From an uncultured Eubacterium sp. (GTDB lineage Bacteria; Bacillota; Clostridia; Lachnospirales; Lachnospiraceae): 48,714 nucleotides of DNA. Below are positions 30,252 through 39,406 of the stretch, in pieces. A program made the translations under genes and the position numbers. The number at the start of each line of letters is the position of its first letter. Position 1 is the stretch's first letter. Location of the stretch: assembly GCA_910584245.1 (NCBI GenBank), contig CAJTZF010000011.1, positions 1 to 48,714 on the forward strand. Direction: 5' to 3'. The notes beneath the pieces are model-generated. The model did no database searches, was not told where the DNA came from, and saw only the letters and a list, made by a program, of their open reading frames with translations.

Positions 30252-31934
30252 ATGAAAAGACAAATAGCGGGAATGCTTGCAGCAGCCATGTGCCTCGCGT
30301 TGTTTGGGCAGCCTGGGGAGGCAGCGGCGGCAGCGAAGCCGAAGCTTTCTAAGAGTAGTTTAAAGCTTGAGGCGGGTTCGTCAAAGAAGCTTCAGGTTAA
30401 AAAGGCCAAAGGCACGAAGATAACATGGAAGAGCAGCAATAAAAAAGTGGCAGGTGTAAAAAAGGCGGGGAAATTTGCCGCCAAGGTTACCGGCAAGGGA
30501 AAAGGAAAAGCGAACATTATTTGTAGCGTAAAAGGAAAGAAAACCTATACCTTGAAATGCCGCATCACGGTTACGAAGAAGACAAAGAAAAAAGCGGATC
30601 CTGCGACAACACAGCCATCCGCTGGCGGAACGGGGAATCCAGTTGTGACGCCGCCCGTTAATGCAGTGGCAAGTCCGACCGTAATGCCGACAGAGGTACC
30701 GACAGCTAGTTCCGGCGCAGAGGCTTCGAAAGCGCCAGGCCAGTCATCCAAAAAGCCGGATGCTACTTTGAAACCTGAGGTTAAAGGGAGCATTTTAGAG
30801 AGCTATGGAACCCAATTTAATTATTTGGGTACGTGTCTGAATTACGAAGCGTACCAGCAGCTGCAGGATGCAAACACACTTAATTTTGTGAAGAAGCAGT
30901 TTAACAGTTTTACGCTGGAAAACGAGATGAAGCCAGATGCCCTCCTCGGAGGAGAGGTTACTGGTATTACAAAAGACGAGGCGCTGGCACAGGGGTATGT
31001 GGTGCCGGACAATTACGCGGATCCGATTGTTCCACAGCTCAGATTTGAGAAGCTGGATAAGGCCTTGCAGGTGGCGAAGGACAACGGTTTGAAGATGCGC
31101 GCCCACACGCTTGTATGGCACAGCCAGACCCCATCCTGGTTCTTTAATGTAGATTACACAGGCAGAAAGACGACGACGCCGGAAAACATGGACGCCAGAA
31201 TGGAGTTCTATATCTGCTCTGTCATGAAGCATGTGATGGAGAAGGAGAAAGAGCTGACTGGCGAGGTGGGAAGCATTGTGTACGCCTGGGATGTGGTAAA
31301 CGAGTACTTGAACCGCAGCACATGGGGTAAGACATGGGATACGGTCTATGGCAATAAGGGAATGGAGCCGGCCTATGTGAAAAAGGCATTTCAGCTGGCA
31401 TATGGCATGCTTGAGCAATATGGGGCTCAGGATAAGGTGGCACTAGTTAATAATGATTTTGACACCTACTTCAATGCAGATGAGATCGTAGCTCTCGTCA
31501 ACTTTATTAACGAGGGAGAGAAGACGAATATTTGTAATGCTATCGGTATGCAGAGCCACGTGGATATTACCCGTCCGACACTGGATGAGTACGGCGCGGC
31601 ATTGGATAAATTTCTCGCAACTGGTCTGGAAATACAAATTACCGAGCTGGACGTCACGATCAATTTCGACCACGAGGGAAAGACGTGGCAGTATATTGAT
31701 AAAAAAGAGACGGATGAACAGCAGGCGGCATTTGTTTCAGACTTTATGAAGCTGATTATAAAGAAGCAGACGGAGCGGGATAAAACCGTTAATCCGAAAG
31801 GTATTACGGGTATTACGATTTGGGGACTTTATGACACGATTTCGTGGCGGGCCGCATGTTCTCCCCTTTTGTTTAAAAATGGAATTGACGATCCGAAGCC
31901 ATCCTTCTATGCATTTTTAGACGCGGCAAAATAA
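30252..31934 (+). CDS. Exported GH10 endo-1,4-beta-xylanase with Lys-rich Ig-like domain (tandem copy 2)
   Basis: 560 residues, start ATG after GGAGGTAAGGAG. Signal peptide about 1-27, Lys-rich Ig-like domain about 28-115, Pro/Ser/Thr linker about 116-175, GH10 barrel about 180-560. Acid/base Glu351 in WDVVNEY, nucleophile Glu465 in QITELDV; MRAHTLVWHSQTPSWFF and ITIWGLYDTISWR. It closely resembles the preceding gene along the barrel and Ig-like domain, while signal peptide and linker have diverged. A tandem duplication with a shared transcript is likely, ending at the hairpin after 31960. Confidence 0.94.
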   Translation: MKRQIAGMLAAAMCLALFGQPGEAAAAAKPKLSKSSLKLEAGSSKKLQVKKAKGTKITWKSSNKKVAGVKKAGKFAAKVTGKGKGKANIICSVKGKKTYTLKCRITVTKKTKKKADPATTQPSAGGTGNPVVTPPVNAVASPTVMPTEVPTASSGAEASKAPGQSSKKPDATLKPEVKGSILESYGTQFNYLGTCLNYEAYQQLQDANTLNFVKKQFNSFTLENEMKPDALLGGEVTGITKDEALAQGYVVPDNYADPIVPQLRFEKLDKALQVAKDNGLKMRAHTLVWHSQTPSWFFNVDYTGRKTTTPENMDARMEFYICSVMKHVMEKEKELTGEVGSIVYAWDVVNEYLNRSTWGKTWDTVYGNKGMEPAYVKKAFQLAYGMLEQYGAQDKVALVNNDFDTYFNADEIVALVNFINEGEKTNICNAIGMQSHVDITRPTLDEYGAALDKFLATGLEIQITELDVTINFDHEGKTWQYIDKKETDEQQAAFVSDFMKLIIKKQTERDKTVNPKGITGITIWGLYDTISWRAACSPLLFKNGIDDPKPSFYAFLDAAK

Positions 31935-31962
31935 AGGTTGCGGTTATAATTATCTTTACAAA

Positions 31963-32003
31963 ACAGGTATTCCAATTTATAATAAATTGGGGTGCCTGTT
32001 TTT
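31963..32003 (+). terminator. Terminator of the tandem xylanase genes
   Basis: ACAGG...CCAATTTA-TAA-TAAATTGG...CCTGT: a long stem with a small internal loop, followed by TTTTTG. Confidence 0.88.
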
Positions 32004-32074
32004 GTTTGTAACGACAGGTTCGTGTAATAATGAAATTGAAAATAGATTGGATCAGGACAGAAAAGAGGTAGAGT

Positions 32075-33541
32075 ATGAAAAAGATACGGACTAGATATGC
32101 ACCAAGTCCGACCGGACGTATGCATGTAGGGAATTTGAGAACGGCGCTGTATGCGTATCTCATTGCGAAACATGAGGGAGGGGATTTCCTTCTCCGTATT
32201 GAGGATACGGATCAGGAGCGGTTTGTAGAGGGCGCGCTGGAGCTTATTCATAAGACGATGCGGCAGGCGGGGCTTGAGCATGATGAGGGGCCGGATAAAG
32301 ATGGCGGCTATGGGCCCTATGTGCAGAGTGAGCGGACCAGGACCGGTATATACCTGGAGTATGCAAAACAGCTTGTGGAAAAGGGCGAGGCGTACTACTG
32401 TTTTTGTACAAAGGAGCGTATGGAGCAATTGCGGAAGGATGCCGAGGAAAAGGGGGAGGCGGCTACGAAATATGACAAGCACTGTCTGTCGCTTTCGAAA
32501 GAAGAGGTGGAAGAGAAGCTGGCTTCCGGTGTTCCTTATGTCATTCGCCAAAACAATCCGACGGAGGGGGAGACGTCATTTGAGGACGTGCTGTATGGGA
32601 CCATTACAGTGCCAAATGAAGAGCTGGATGATATGGTTCTCATAAAGGCGGACGGTTTTCCGACTTATAATTTTGCAAATGTGGTAGACGACCATCTGAT
32701 GGAGATTACCCATGTCGTACGGGGAAGTGAATACTTGTCGAGTGCAGCCAAATACAACCGTTTATATAAAGCTTTTGGCTGGGAGGTTCCCGTCTATGTC
32801 CACTGTCCCATTATCACCGATGAAAATCACAAGAAGCTTTCTAAGCGTCATGGGTCCTCATCGTTTGAAGATTTGATGGAGCAGGGATTTATTCCGGAGG
32901 CAGTCGTAAACTTTGTGGCCCTTCTTGGGTGGAGTCCTTCGGATGACCGGGAAATATTCAGCCTGGCTGAGCTGATTGAGGCATTTGATTACCGAAGGAT
33001 CAGCAAATCGCCCGCCGTGTTTGACCTGGTTAAGCTCAGATGGATGAACGGAGAGTACATTAAGAAAATGGACGATGAGGCGTATTACGCATACGCGCTG
33101 CCTGTGATCCGCCAGACGGTCAAAAAGGATTTAGATGTAAAGAAGATTGCGGACCTTGTCAAGACGAGAATTGAGGTGTTCCCGGATATTACGGAGAAGA
33201 TTGATTTTTTCGAGGAATTACCGGAATATGATATATCTATGTACACTCACAAGAAGATGAAGACGAATGCAGAAAATTCTTTGGAGGTTCTGCAGGAACT
33301 GCTGCCTTTATATGAGGAGCTGGATGATTACTCCATTCCTGCGCTTGAAAAAGTGGCGATGGATTATGTGGCGCAAAAGGGTTGCAAAAACGGACAGGCG
33401 CTGTGGCCGCTCCGCACAGCGGTGTCGGGAAAGCAGATGACGCCGGGTGGAGCTTACGAGATTATGGAGATTCTCGGAAAAGAGGAGTCTGTTCGGAGAA
33501 TACGGAAGGGAATGGAACTGCTGGAAGCACAAAAGGAGTAA
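32075..33541 (+). CDS. gltX: Glutamyl-tRNA synthetase
   Basis: Class I synthetase of 488 residues. N-terminal Rossmann signature YAPSPTGRMHVGNLRTAL (HIGH motif as HVGN), RIEDTDQERFVEGA, and the KMSKS loop as KLSKRHG near residue 250. The C-terminal third is the anticodon-binding helical domain. It charges tRNA-Glu, or also tRNA-Gln if the organism uses the amidotransferase route, as most Clostridia do. The ATG follows AAGAGGTAGAGT. A helicase gene begins 22 bases after its stop. Confidence 0.97.
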   Translation: MKKIRTRYAPSPTGRMHVGNLRTALYAYLIAKHEGGDFLLRIEDTDQERFVEGALELIHKTMRQAGLEHDEGPDKDGGYGPYVQSERTRTGIYLEYAKQLVEKGEAYYCFCTKERMEQLRKDAEEKGEAATKYDKHCLSLSKEEVEEKLASGVPYVIRQNNPTEGETSFEDVLYGTITVPNEELDDMVLIKADGFPTYNFANVVDDHLMEITHVVRGSEYLSSAAKYNRLYKAFGWEVPVYVHCPIITDENHKKLSKRHGSSSFEDLMEQGFIPEAVVNFVALLGWSPSDDREIFSLAELIEAFDYRRISKSPAVFDLVKLRWMNGEYIKKMDDEAYYAYALPVIRQTVKKDLDVKKIADLVKTRIEVFPDITEKIDFFEELPEYDISMYTHKKMKTNAENSLEVLQELLPLYEELDDYSIPALEKVAMDYVAQKGCKNGQALWPLRTAVSGKQMTPGGAYEIMEILGKEESVRRIRKGMELLEAQKE

Positions 33542-33562
33542 TGTGCAGAAATGGGAGGAAGA

Positions 33563-35441
33563 ATGAATTTACAGTTTGATCAAGCACAAAACCAGGCGAT
33601 AAAGCATGTCAGGGGGCCGTTTATGTGTCTCGCGGGTCCGGGGTCCGGGTAAAACGACAGTCATTACCCACCGTGTCAAGCACTTGATTGAGGAGGGCGT
33701 GGATCCCGCCCATATATTAGTCGTCACGTTTTCGAAAGCGGCTTCTGTAGAGATGCGGGAGCGGTTTGAGAAGATTATGGGGCAAAAACGGCTTCCGGTT
33801 TGGTTCGGTACGTTTCACTCCCTGTTCTTTCAAGTGCTAAGAGCCGCGTATCACTACCAGGCGAAAGATATTGTGACGCAGCCCCTCAAGCACCGGTTTC
33901 TGGAAGAGAGCCTTATGGAGACAGAATACGACGATATTGAGGATAAAAAGGAATTCCTGGAGGAAGTGGAAAAGGAGATCAGCCGGATTAAGGGAGAGGG
34001 GATGGATATCGACCACTACGATTCGGCGTGCTGCCCGGAGGATATTTTTCGCCAGATTTATAAAGGATACCAGGTCAGGGTGCAGAAGAACCGCTATTTG
34101 GATTTTGACGATATGGTTTTGTATACGTATGAATTGTTCCGGCAGCGCTCGGATATTCTGGCGGCGTGGCAGAAGAGGTTCCGCTATATATTGATTGACG
34201 AATTCCAGGATATTAACCGGCTCCAGTATGAGAACATCAAAATGCTTGCCCTGCCTGAAAATAATTTATTTATTGTAGGGGACGACGACCAGTCTATATA
34301 TGGGTTCCGGGGAGCCCGGCCGGATATCATGCTATCTTTCCCCAAACAATTTAAACAGCTTGGGCGCGCCACAATCGGAGGCAATTACCGGTGCCGTTCA
34401 CAAATACTTTCGGCGGCGTCCTCGCTGATCTCGAACAATCAGAAACGTTATAATAAGGAACTCCAGGCAATGCGCGGCAGAGGCGATAGTGTGCATCTCG
34501 CACAGTTTGGCAACATGGTTTCCCAGGCGGATGCGATTGTTGCAAAGATCCGGGAATATCGGCAGAAAGGGGTAGATGTGGACGATATCGCTATTCTGTT
34601 TCGGACGGCAAGGCAGATGAATGTCTTTTCGCGGAAATTTATGGAGTATAATATTCCATTTGTGATGAAGGACAATGTGCAGAATGTGTTTGAACACTGG
34701 GTGGCGCGTGACTTGACTACGTATATGAAAATGGCTGGCGGGGACCGGAGCCGGAATTGCTTTATGAAGATTGCGAACCGTCCTAAACGGTACTTGAGCA
34801 GGGCGGCGTTCCAGTCGGAGGATATTTCTTTTGGCATGTTGTATGAGTATTACCGGGATAAACCGTATATGTGCGAGCGGATTAATACGTTGCAAAACGA
34901 TTTATTTGCGATGAAAAACATGACGCCATACAGCGCGATTGATTATATTTACCAGGTGGTTGGATACCGTGATTTTTTGCATGAGTATGCGGCTGAGAGA
35001 AGTGTAAATGCGAAGGACTGGGAGGAGATTGTGGACGAGCTGAAGGAGGATGCTTCGGCATTTGATTCGGTTTCCACATGGTTTAACCATATTGAGCATT
35101 ATGGACGGCAGCTGGAGGAGAGAAATCGTCAAAGGCAGGCGCGGCGTTCGGGGGTGGGAGAAACAGGAGGGCAAGAAGAGCATGGCATAGCGCTGATGAC
35201 GATGCATGGTTCCAAGGGACTTGAATATGAAGTTGTATTTATTCCGGACGTCAATGAGGGAGTCGTGCCGTATCAGAGGGCCGTGGAGAGCGGAAATATA
35301 GAGGAGGAACGCCGGCTTTTATATGTGGCAATGACGAGAGCAAGGGAGCATTTACATTTATCCTTTACGAAGCAGAGGTTTCACAAGGATATTGAGCCTT
35401 CACGTTTTTTACAGGAGATTAGGAGGAGAGAGATCGAATGA
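33563..35441 (+). CDS. UvrD/PcrA-type DNA helicase with a frameshift in Walker A
   Basis: Superfamily 1 3'-5' helicase in two frames. From ATG 33563 (after GGGAGGAAG) the frame reads MNLQFDQAQNQAIKHVRGPF and CLAGPGSG, then hits TAA at 33650-33652. The +1 frame continues KTTVITHRVKHL to 35441. Joined, they give canonical Walker A AGPGSGKTT and about 625 residues. Other motifs are intact: VVTFSKAAS, GTFHS, LIDEFQD, VGDDDQSIYGFRGA, GGNYRC, TMHGSKGLEYEVVFI, YVAMTRAREHLHLSF. A product starting at 33606 would have an unrelated N-terminus and lack the Q motif (FDQAQNQAI). Either a one-base insertion or sequencing error in the G-rich stretch, a recent pseudogene, or a +1 slip at GGG-TAA. Its stop overlaps feoA (ATGA). 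Confidence 0.85.
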
Positions 35442-35662
35442 CGCTGAATGAACTTGAAATAGGAAAGCCGGGAAAAATTACCGCTGTGAATGGACAGGGT
35501 GCGCTGCGGGACCGGCTGCTGGATATGGGACTGACCCCGAGGACGGTTGTTATGGTGCGGAAGGTCGCACCGATGGGAGATCCGATTGAAATAACCTTGC
35601 GGGGATATGAACTGACGCTCCGCATCGAGGACGCAGCGATGATTGAAGTTCAGTGTGATTGA
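35438..35662 (+). CDS. feoA: FeoA-family protein of the second feo pair
   Basis: 74 residues, SH3-like. Core DRLLDMGLTPRTVVMVRKVAP followed by MGDPIEITLRGYELTLR. Its ATG overlaps the helicase stop (ATGA), so it may be translationally coupled to it. The ribosome site AGGAGGAGAG lies within the helicase end. It is most like the second FeoA of the first operon. Confidence 0.94.
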   Translation: MTLNELEIGKPGKITAVNGQGALRDRLLDMGLTPRTVVMVRKVAPMGDPIEITLRGYELTLRIEDAAMIEVQCD

Positions 35663-35674
35663 TTGGAGGTAGCG

Positions 35675-37672
35675 ATGAAGTTTGCATTGGCAGGAAATCA
35701 GAATTGTGGAAAAACAACACTTTTTAACCAGCTCACGGGCGCGAACCAGCATGTAGGAAATTTTCCCGGTGTCACAGTAGACAGCAAGGTAGGGAAGATC
35801 CGGGGAACGGGCGATGAGGTGGTGGATTTGCCTGGGATCTATTCATTGTCGCCGTATACGAACGAAGAAGTGGTGACCAGGGATTTTTTGACGAAACAAC
35901 ATCCGGATGGAATTATAAATATTATTGATGCTACGAATATTGAGCGGAATTTTTATCTTACGTTACAGCTGTTGCAGCTGAATATACCGATGGTAGTCGC
36001 CTTGAATATGATGGATGAGGTGCGCGCCAACGGAGGTACGATTAAAGTAAATATATTGAAGGAAGAGCTTGGCGTCCCGGTCATTCCGATATCGGCGAAC
36101 AAAAACGAGGGTGTGGACGAGCTGATTGAGACGGCGCTGAAGGTTGCGAAGACCCGGCGCAGGCCGAGAAGGCAGGACTTTTGCGCAGGCCCGGTTCATC
36201 GGACGCTTCACGCTGTGGCACATCTGGTAGAGGATCATGCCGAACAAATCGGCATTCCAGCGCCTTTTGTGGCTTCCAAACTTGTAGAACGGGATGAGCC
36301 TCTGCTCAAATCCCTGAATCTCTCTGACAATGAGATTGATATGATTGAACACAGCGTAACGGAGATGGAACGGGAGATGGACACGGACCGCAAGGCGGCA
36401 ATAGCGGATATGCGTTATACTTTTATCGACAAAGTTGTGAGGGATGCGGTCGTTAAGCCGAGGGAGAGTTTGCAGCACACGAGAAGTGTGCGGATTGACC
36501 GCGTCCTGACAAATAAATATTTGGCGATTCCGATTTTTCTCTGTATTATGTTTTCCATATTTGCGCTTACGTTTGGGACGATAGGCAGCTGGCTTTCCGA
36601 TTTGCTTGCAGATGGTATCGCGGTTGCGAGCGATTGGGTAGAGGAGGGGCTTACCAACTACGGCATAAATCCGGTTGTCCGTTCTCTTGTCGTAAACGGG
36701 ATTCTTACAGGAGTTGGAAGTGTGCTGTCCTTTGTTCCGGTTATTGTGATCCTGTTTTTCTTTTTGTCGATTTTGGAAGACAGTGGTTATATGGCGCGGG
36801 TGGCGTTTGTCATGGATAAGCTTCTGAGGAAAATTGGACTCTCAGGGCGGAGTTTCGTACCGATGCTGATCGGGTTTGGCTGTACTGTTCCGGCGGTTAT
36901 GTCGGCGCGGACGCTATCAAGCGAACGGGACCGAAAAATGACGATATTGCTCACGCCGTTTATGAGTTGTAGTGCAAAGCTCCCGATTTACGGTATGTTT
37001 ACGCTGACTTTTTTTCCAAACCACCGGGGACTGGTGATGATAAGCATGTATCTTATCGGCATTTTTATGGGAATTGTGTGCGGACTTATTTTCAATAAGA
37101 CGCTTTTTCGGGGGAAGCCGGTTCCATTCGTGATGGAACTCCCCAATTACCGTCTGCCAAGTGCCAGAAGTGTGGGTATGCTTATGTGGAATAAGGCGAA
37201 GGATTTTATTACGAAGGCGTTTACCGTCATTTTTCTGGCATCTATCGTAATCTGGTTTTTGCAGACCTTTGATTCGAGGATTAATGTTGTAGTGGACAGT
37301 TCTGACAGTATGCTGGCGTCCATTGGGCGCATTGTCACGCCGGTTTTTGCGCCGCTTGGCATTACGGACTGGCGCATGTGTACATCCCTGATCGTAGGAT
37401 TTACCGCAAAGGAGGCGGTAGTGAGCTCGGCAGCGGTGCTCATGGGCACGACGACGGCGATGCTGCCCAAAATGCTGGCGGGTGTATTTTCTCCGGCGAC
37501 CGCGTTTGTATTTCTTGTATTTACTTTGCTGTACACACCGTGTGTGGCGGCGGTATCCACTGTGAAGAAGGAGCTTGGACGCCGGTGGGCGCTGTTTGTC
37601 GTGGTGTTCCAGGTAGGTGTGGCGTGGACGGCTGCATTGCTCACAAGGCTTATTTTGAATTTGTTTATATAG
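35675..37672 (+). CDS. feoB: Ferrous iron transporter FeoB (second)
   Basis: 665 residues from ATG 35675, with GGAGG 5 bases upstream; the frame opens at TTG 35663. G domain: G1 GNQNCGKTT, DLPGIYSLSPYTNEE, NMMD. Membrane part: FVPVIVILFFFLSILEDSGYMARVAFVMDK, GFGCTVPAVMSARTLSS (conserved Cys) and the C-terminal TPCVAAVSTVKKELG. Compared with the first FeoB it lacks the long acidic insertion between the first membrane segments, has Cys in the P-loop, and has no metal-regulator site or Cys-rich partner nearby. It probably has a different expression pattern or a different metal range; that is inference. Confidence 0.95.
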   Translation: MKFALAGNQNCGKTTLFNQLTGANQHVGNFPGVTVDSKVGKIRGTGDEVVDLPGIYSLSPYTNEEVVTRDFLTKQHPDGIINIIDATNIERNFYLTLQLLQLNIPMVVALNMMDEVRANGGTIKVNILKEELGVPVIPISANKNEGVDELIETALKVAKTRRRPRRQDFCAGPVHRTLHAVAHLVEDHAEQIGIPAPFVASKLVERDEPLLKSLNLSDNEIDMIEHSVTEMEREMDTDRKAAIADMRYTFIDKVVRDAVVKPRESLQHTRSVRIDRVLTNKYLAIPIFLCIMFSIFALTFGTIGSWLSDLLADGIAVASDWVEEGLTNYGINPVVRSLVVNGILTGVGSVLSFVPVIVILFFFLSILEDSGYMARVAFVMDKLLRKIGLSGRSFVPMLIGFGCTVPAVMSARTLSSERDRKMTILLTPFMSCSAKLPIYGMFTLTFFPNHRGLVMISMYLIGIFMGIVCGLIFNKTLFRGKPVPFVMELPNYRLPSARSVGMLMWNKAKDFITKAFTVIFLASIVIWFLQTFDSRINVVVDSSDSMLASIGRIVTPVFAPLGITDWRMCTSLIVGFTAKEAVVSSAAVLMGTTTAMLPKMLAGVFSPATAFVFLVFTLLYTPCVAAVSTVKKELGRRWALFVVVFQVGVAWTAALLTRLILNLFI

Positions 37673-37708
37673 TTTAAAAAACGAAAGCTTTTTTGTCTAA
37701 AATGATAA

Positions 37709-37737
37709 TTGAAATGAAAAAGTGAATCGTTTATAAT
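37709..37737 (+). promoter_or_regulatory. Promoter of the FGGY kinase gene
   Basis: TTGAAA (37709-37714), 17-base spacer, TATAAT (37732-37737). It lies 36 bases before the start codon, whose ribosome site is TTAGGAGGA. Confidence 0.85.
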
Positions 37738-37773
37738 AAAAGGAATGAAATAAAAAGTTAGGAGGATATTGTT

Positions 37774-39381
37774 ATGGGGATTGATAAGAATGGTGTAAAA
37801 GCGGCGATTGAGAGCGGAAAAACGGCGTTGGGGATTGAGTTTGGATCGACGAGGATCAAGGCGGTGCTTGTCGGAGAGGATAATGCGCCGATCGCTTCCG
37901 GAAGCCATGACTGGGAAAACCGTTTGGAAAATGGTATCTGGACTTACAGCCTGGATGATATATGGACAGGCTTGCAGGACAGTTATACGAAACTGGCAGA
38001 GGATGTCAGGAAAACGTATGATGTTACGCTTACGACAGTTGGCGCGATTGGTTTTAGCGCCATGATGCACGGTTATATGGTATTTGATAAAGAGGACAAC
38101 CTGCTCGTGCCATTCCGTACATGGAGAAATACGATTACAGGTGAAGCGTCCGGGCAGCTCACGGAGCTTTTCCAGTATAATATTCCGCAGAGGTGGAGCA
38201 TCGCCCATCTGTACCAGGCGGTTTTGAATGGGGAAGAGCATGTGAAGGATATCGTGTTCCAGACGACGCTGGCAGGTTATATTCACTGGAAACTGACAGG
38301 GGAGAAGGTTCTCGGTGTCGGAGAGGCGTCCGGCATGTTTCCTATTGACATACAGACAAAGCAGTTTGATGAGACGATGATCGGCAAGTTTGATGAAGCG
38401 GTTTCTGCAAAGGGATTTTCGTGGAAATTGAAAGACATACTTCCAAAAGTTCTCGTGGCAGGCGAAGAGGCGGGAACCCTGACGGCGGAAGGGGCAAAGC
38501 TTTTGGATGTTTCCGGGAACCTGCAGGCGGGAATTCCGCTCTGTCCGCCAGAGGGAGACGCGGGAACCGGCATGGCGGCGACGAACAGCGTGGCAGTGCG
38601 CACAGGAAATGTTTCCGCGGGCACTTCCGTATTTGCCATGATTGTATTGGAGAAGGAATTGTCAAAGGTATATAAGGAAATTGATCTTGTGACGACGCCG
38701 TCGGGAAATCTAGTCGGCATGGTTCACTGTAATAACTGTACATCCGACCTGAATGCCTGGGTCAATCTGTTTAAGGAATTTTGTGAGAGTTTCGGAATAC
38801 AGGCCGATATGGATAAATTGTTTGGAACATTGTATAATAAAGCATTAGAAGGTGATGCTGACTGCGGCGGGCTTCTTGCATACAACTATTTTTCCGGTGA
38901 GCACATCACAGGGTTTGAGCAGGGGCGTCCGATGATTGTCCGCACACCGGACTGCAAATTTAATTTGGCAAACTTTATGAGAGTGAATTTGTTTACATCA
39001 CTCGGTGCCCTGAAAGTAGGACTGGATATTCTGCTGAAGCAGGAGGGCGTCAAGGTCGACAATATTTTCGGCCACGGCGGTTTGTTTAAGACGAAAGGTG
39101 TTGGCCAGAAGATTATGGCGGCGGCTATGAATGCTTCCGTGTCGGTGATGGAGACGGCCGGGGAAGGCGGAGCCTGGGGAATTGCCCTGCTCGCAGCTTT
39201 TATGCGGGACCGCGAATCCGGCCAGACGCTGGAGGATTATTTGGCGAAGCAGGTGTTTGCTGGCTCGACAGGCGTTTCTATGGAGCCGGATGCAGATGAT
39301 GTGAAGGGATTTGATACGTTCATCGAACGGTACAAGGCAGGACTTCCAATTGAACGTGCGGCAGTAGAGTCATTGAGTTAA
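37774..39381 (+). CDS. FGGY-family carbohydrate kinase
   Basis: 535 residues, two-domain actin-like ATPase fold. N-terminal phosphate loop GIEFGSTRIKAVLVG, DDIWTGLQDSYTKL, GFSAMMHGYMVFD, and the C-terminal adenosine-region block FGHGGLFKTKGVGQKIMAAAM with ETAGEGGAWGIALLAAF. The family phosphorylates sugars such as xylulose, ribulose, glycerol or rhamnulose. The long form and motif style fit a pentulose kinase, which would suit a xylan-degrading organism, but the sugar cannot be assigned from sequence alone. It has its own promoter; the rfbB-rfbD pair follows 25 bases later and may share the transcript. Confidence 0.88.
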   Translation: MGIDKNGVKAAIESGKTALGIEFGSTRIKAVLVGEDNAPIASGSHDWENRLENGIWTYSLDDIWTGLQDSYTKLAEDVRKTYDVTLTTVGAIGFSAMMHGYMVFDKEDNLLVPFRTWRNTITGEASGQLTELFQYNIPQRWSIAHLYQAVLNGEEHVKDIVFQTTLAGYIHWKLTGEKVLGVGEASGMFPIDIQTKQFDETMIGKFDEAVSAKGFSWKLKDILPKVLVAGEEAGTLTAEGAKLLDVSGNLQAGIPLCPPEGDAGTGMAATNSVAVRTGNVSAGTSVFAMIVLEKELSKVYKEIDLVTTPSGNLVGMVHCNNCTSDLNAWVNLFKEFCESFGIQADMDKLFGTLYNKALEGDADCGGLLAYNYFSGEHITGFEQGRPMIVRTPDCKFNLANFMRVNLFTSLGALKVGLDILLKQEGVKVDNIFGHGGLFKTKGVGQKIMAAAMNASVSVMETAGEGGAWGIALLAAFMRDRESGQTLEDYLAKQVFAGSTGVSMEPDADDVKGFDTFIERYKAGLPIERAAVESLS

Positions 39382-39406
39382 TTTGGAGGCGGAAATGGAG
39401 GACAGA

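Noticed and set aside
6289..31934. A cellulosome-like system (cohesins, dockerins)
   Set aside because: No duplicated calcium-binding dockerin motif and no cohesin-like repeats were seen; the repeated domains are Big_2-type with Pro-rich linkers.
37147..38286. A 379-residue open frame on the minus strand
   Set aside because: It is antisense to the end of feoB and the start of the FGGY kinase, both certain genes. No recognisable motif and no ribosome site.
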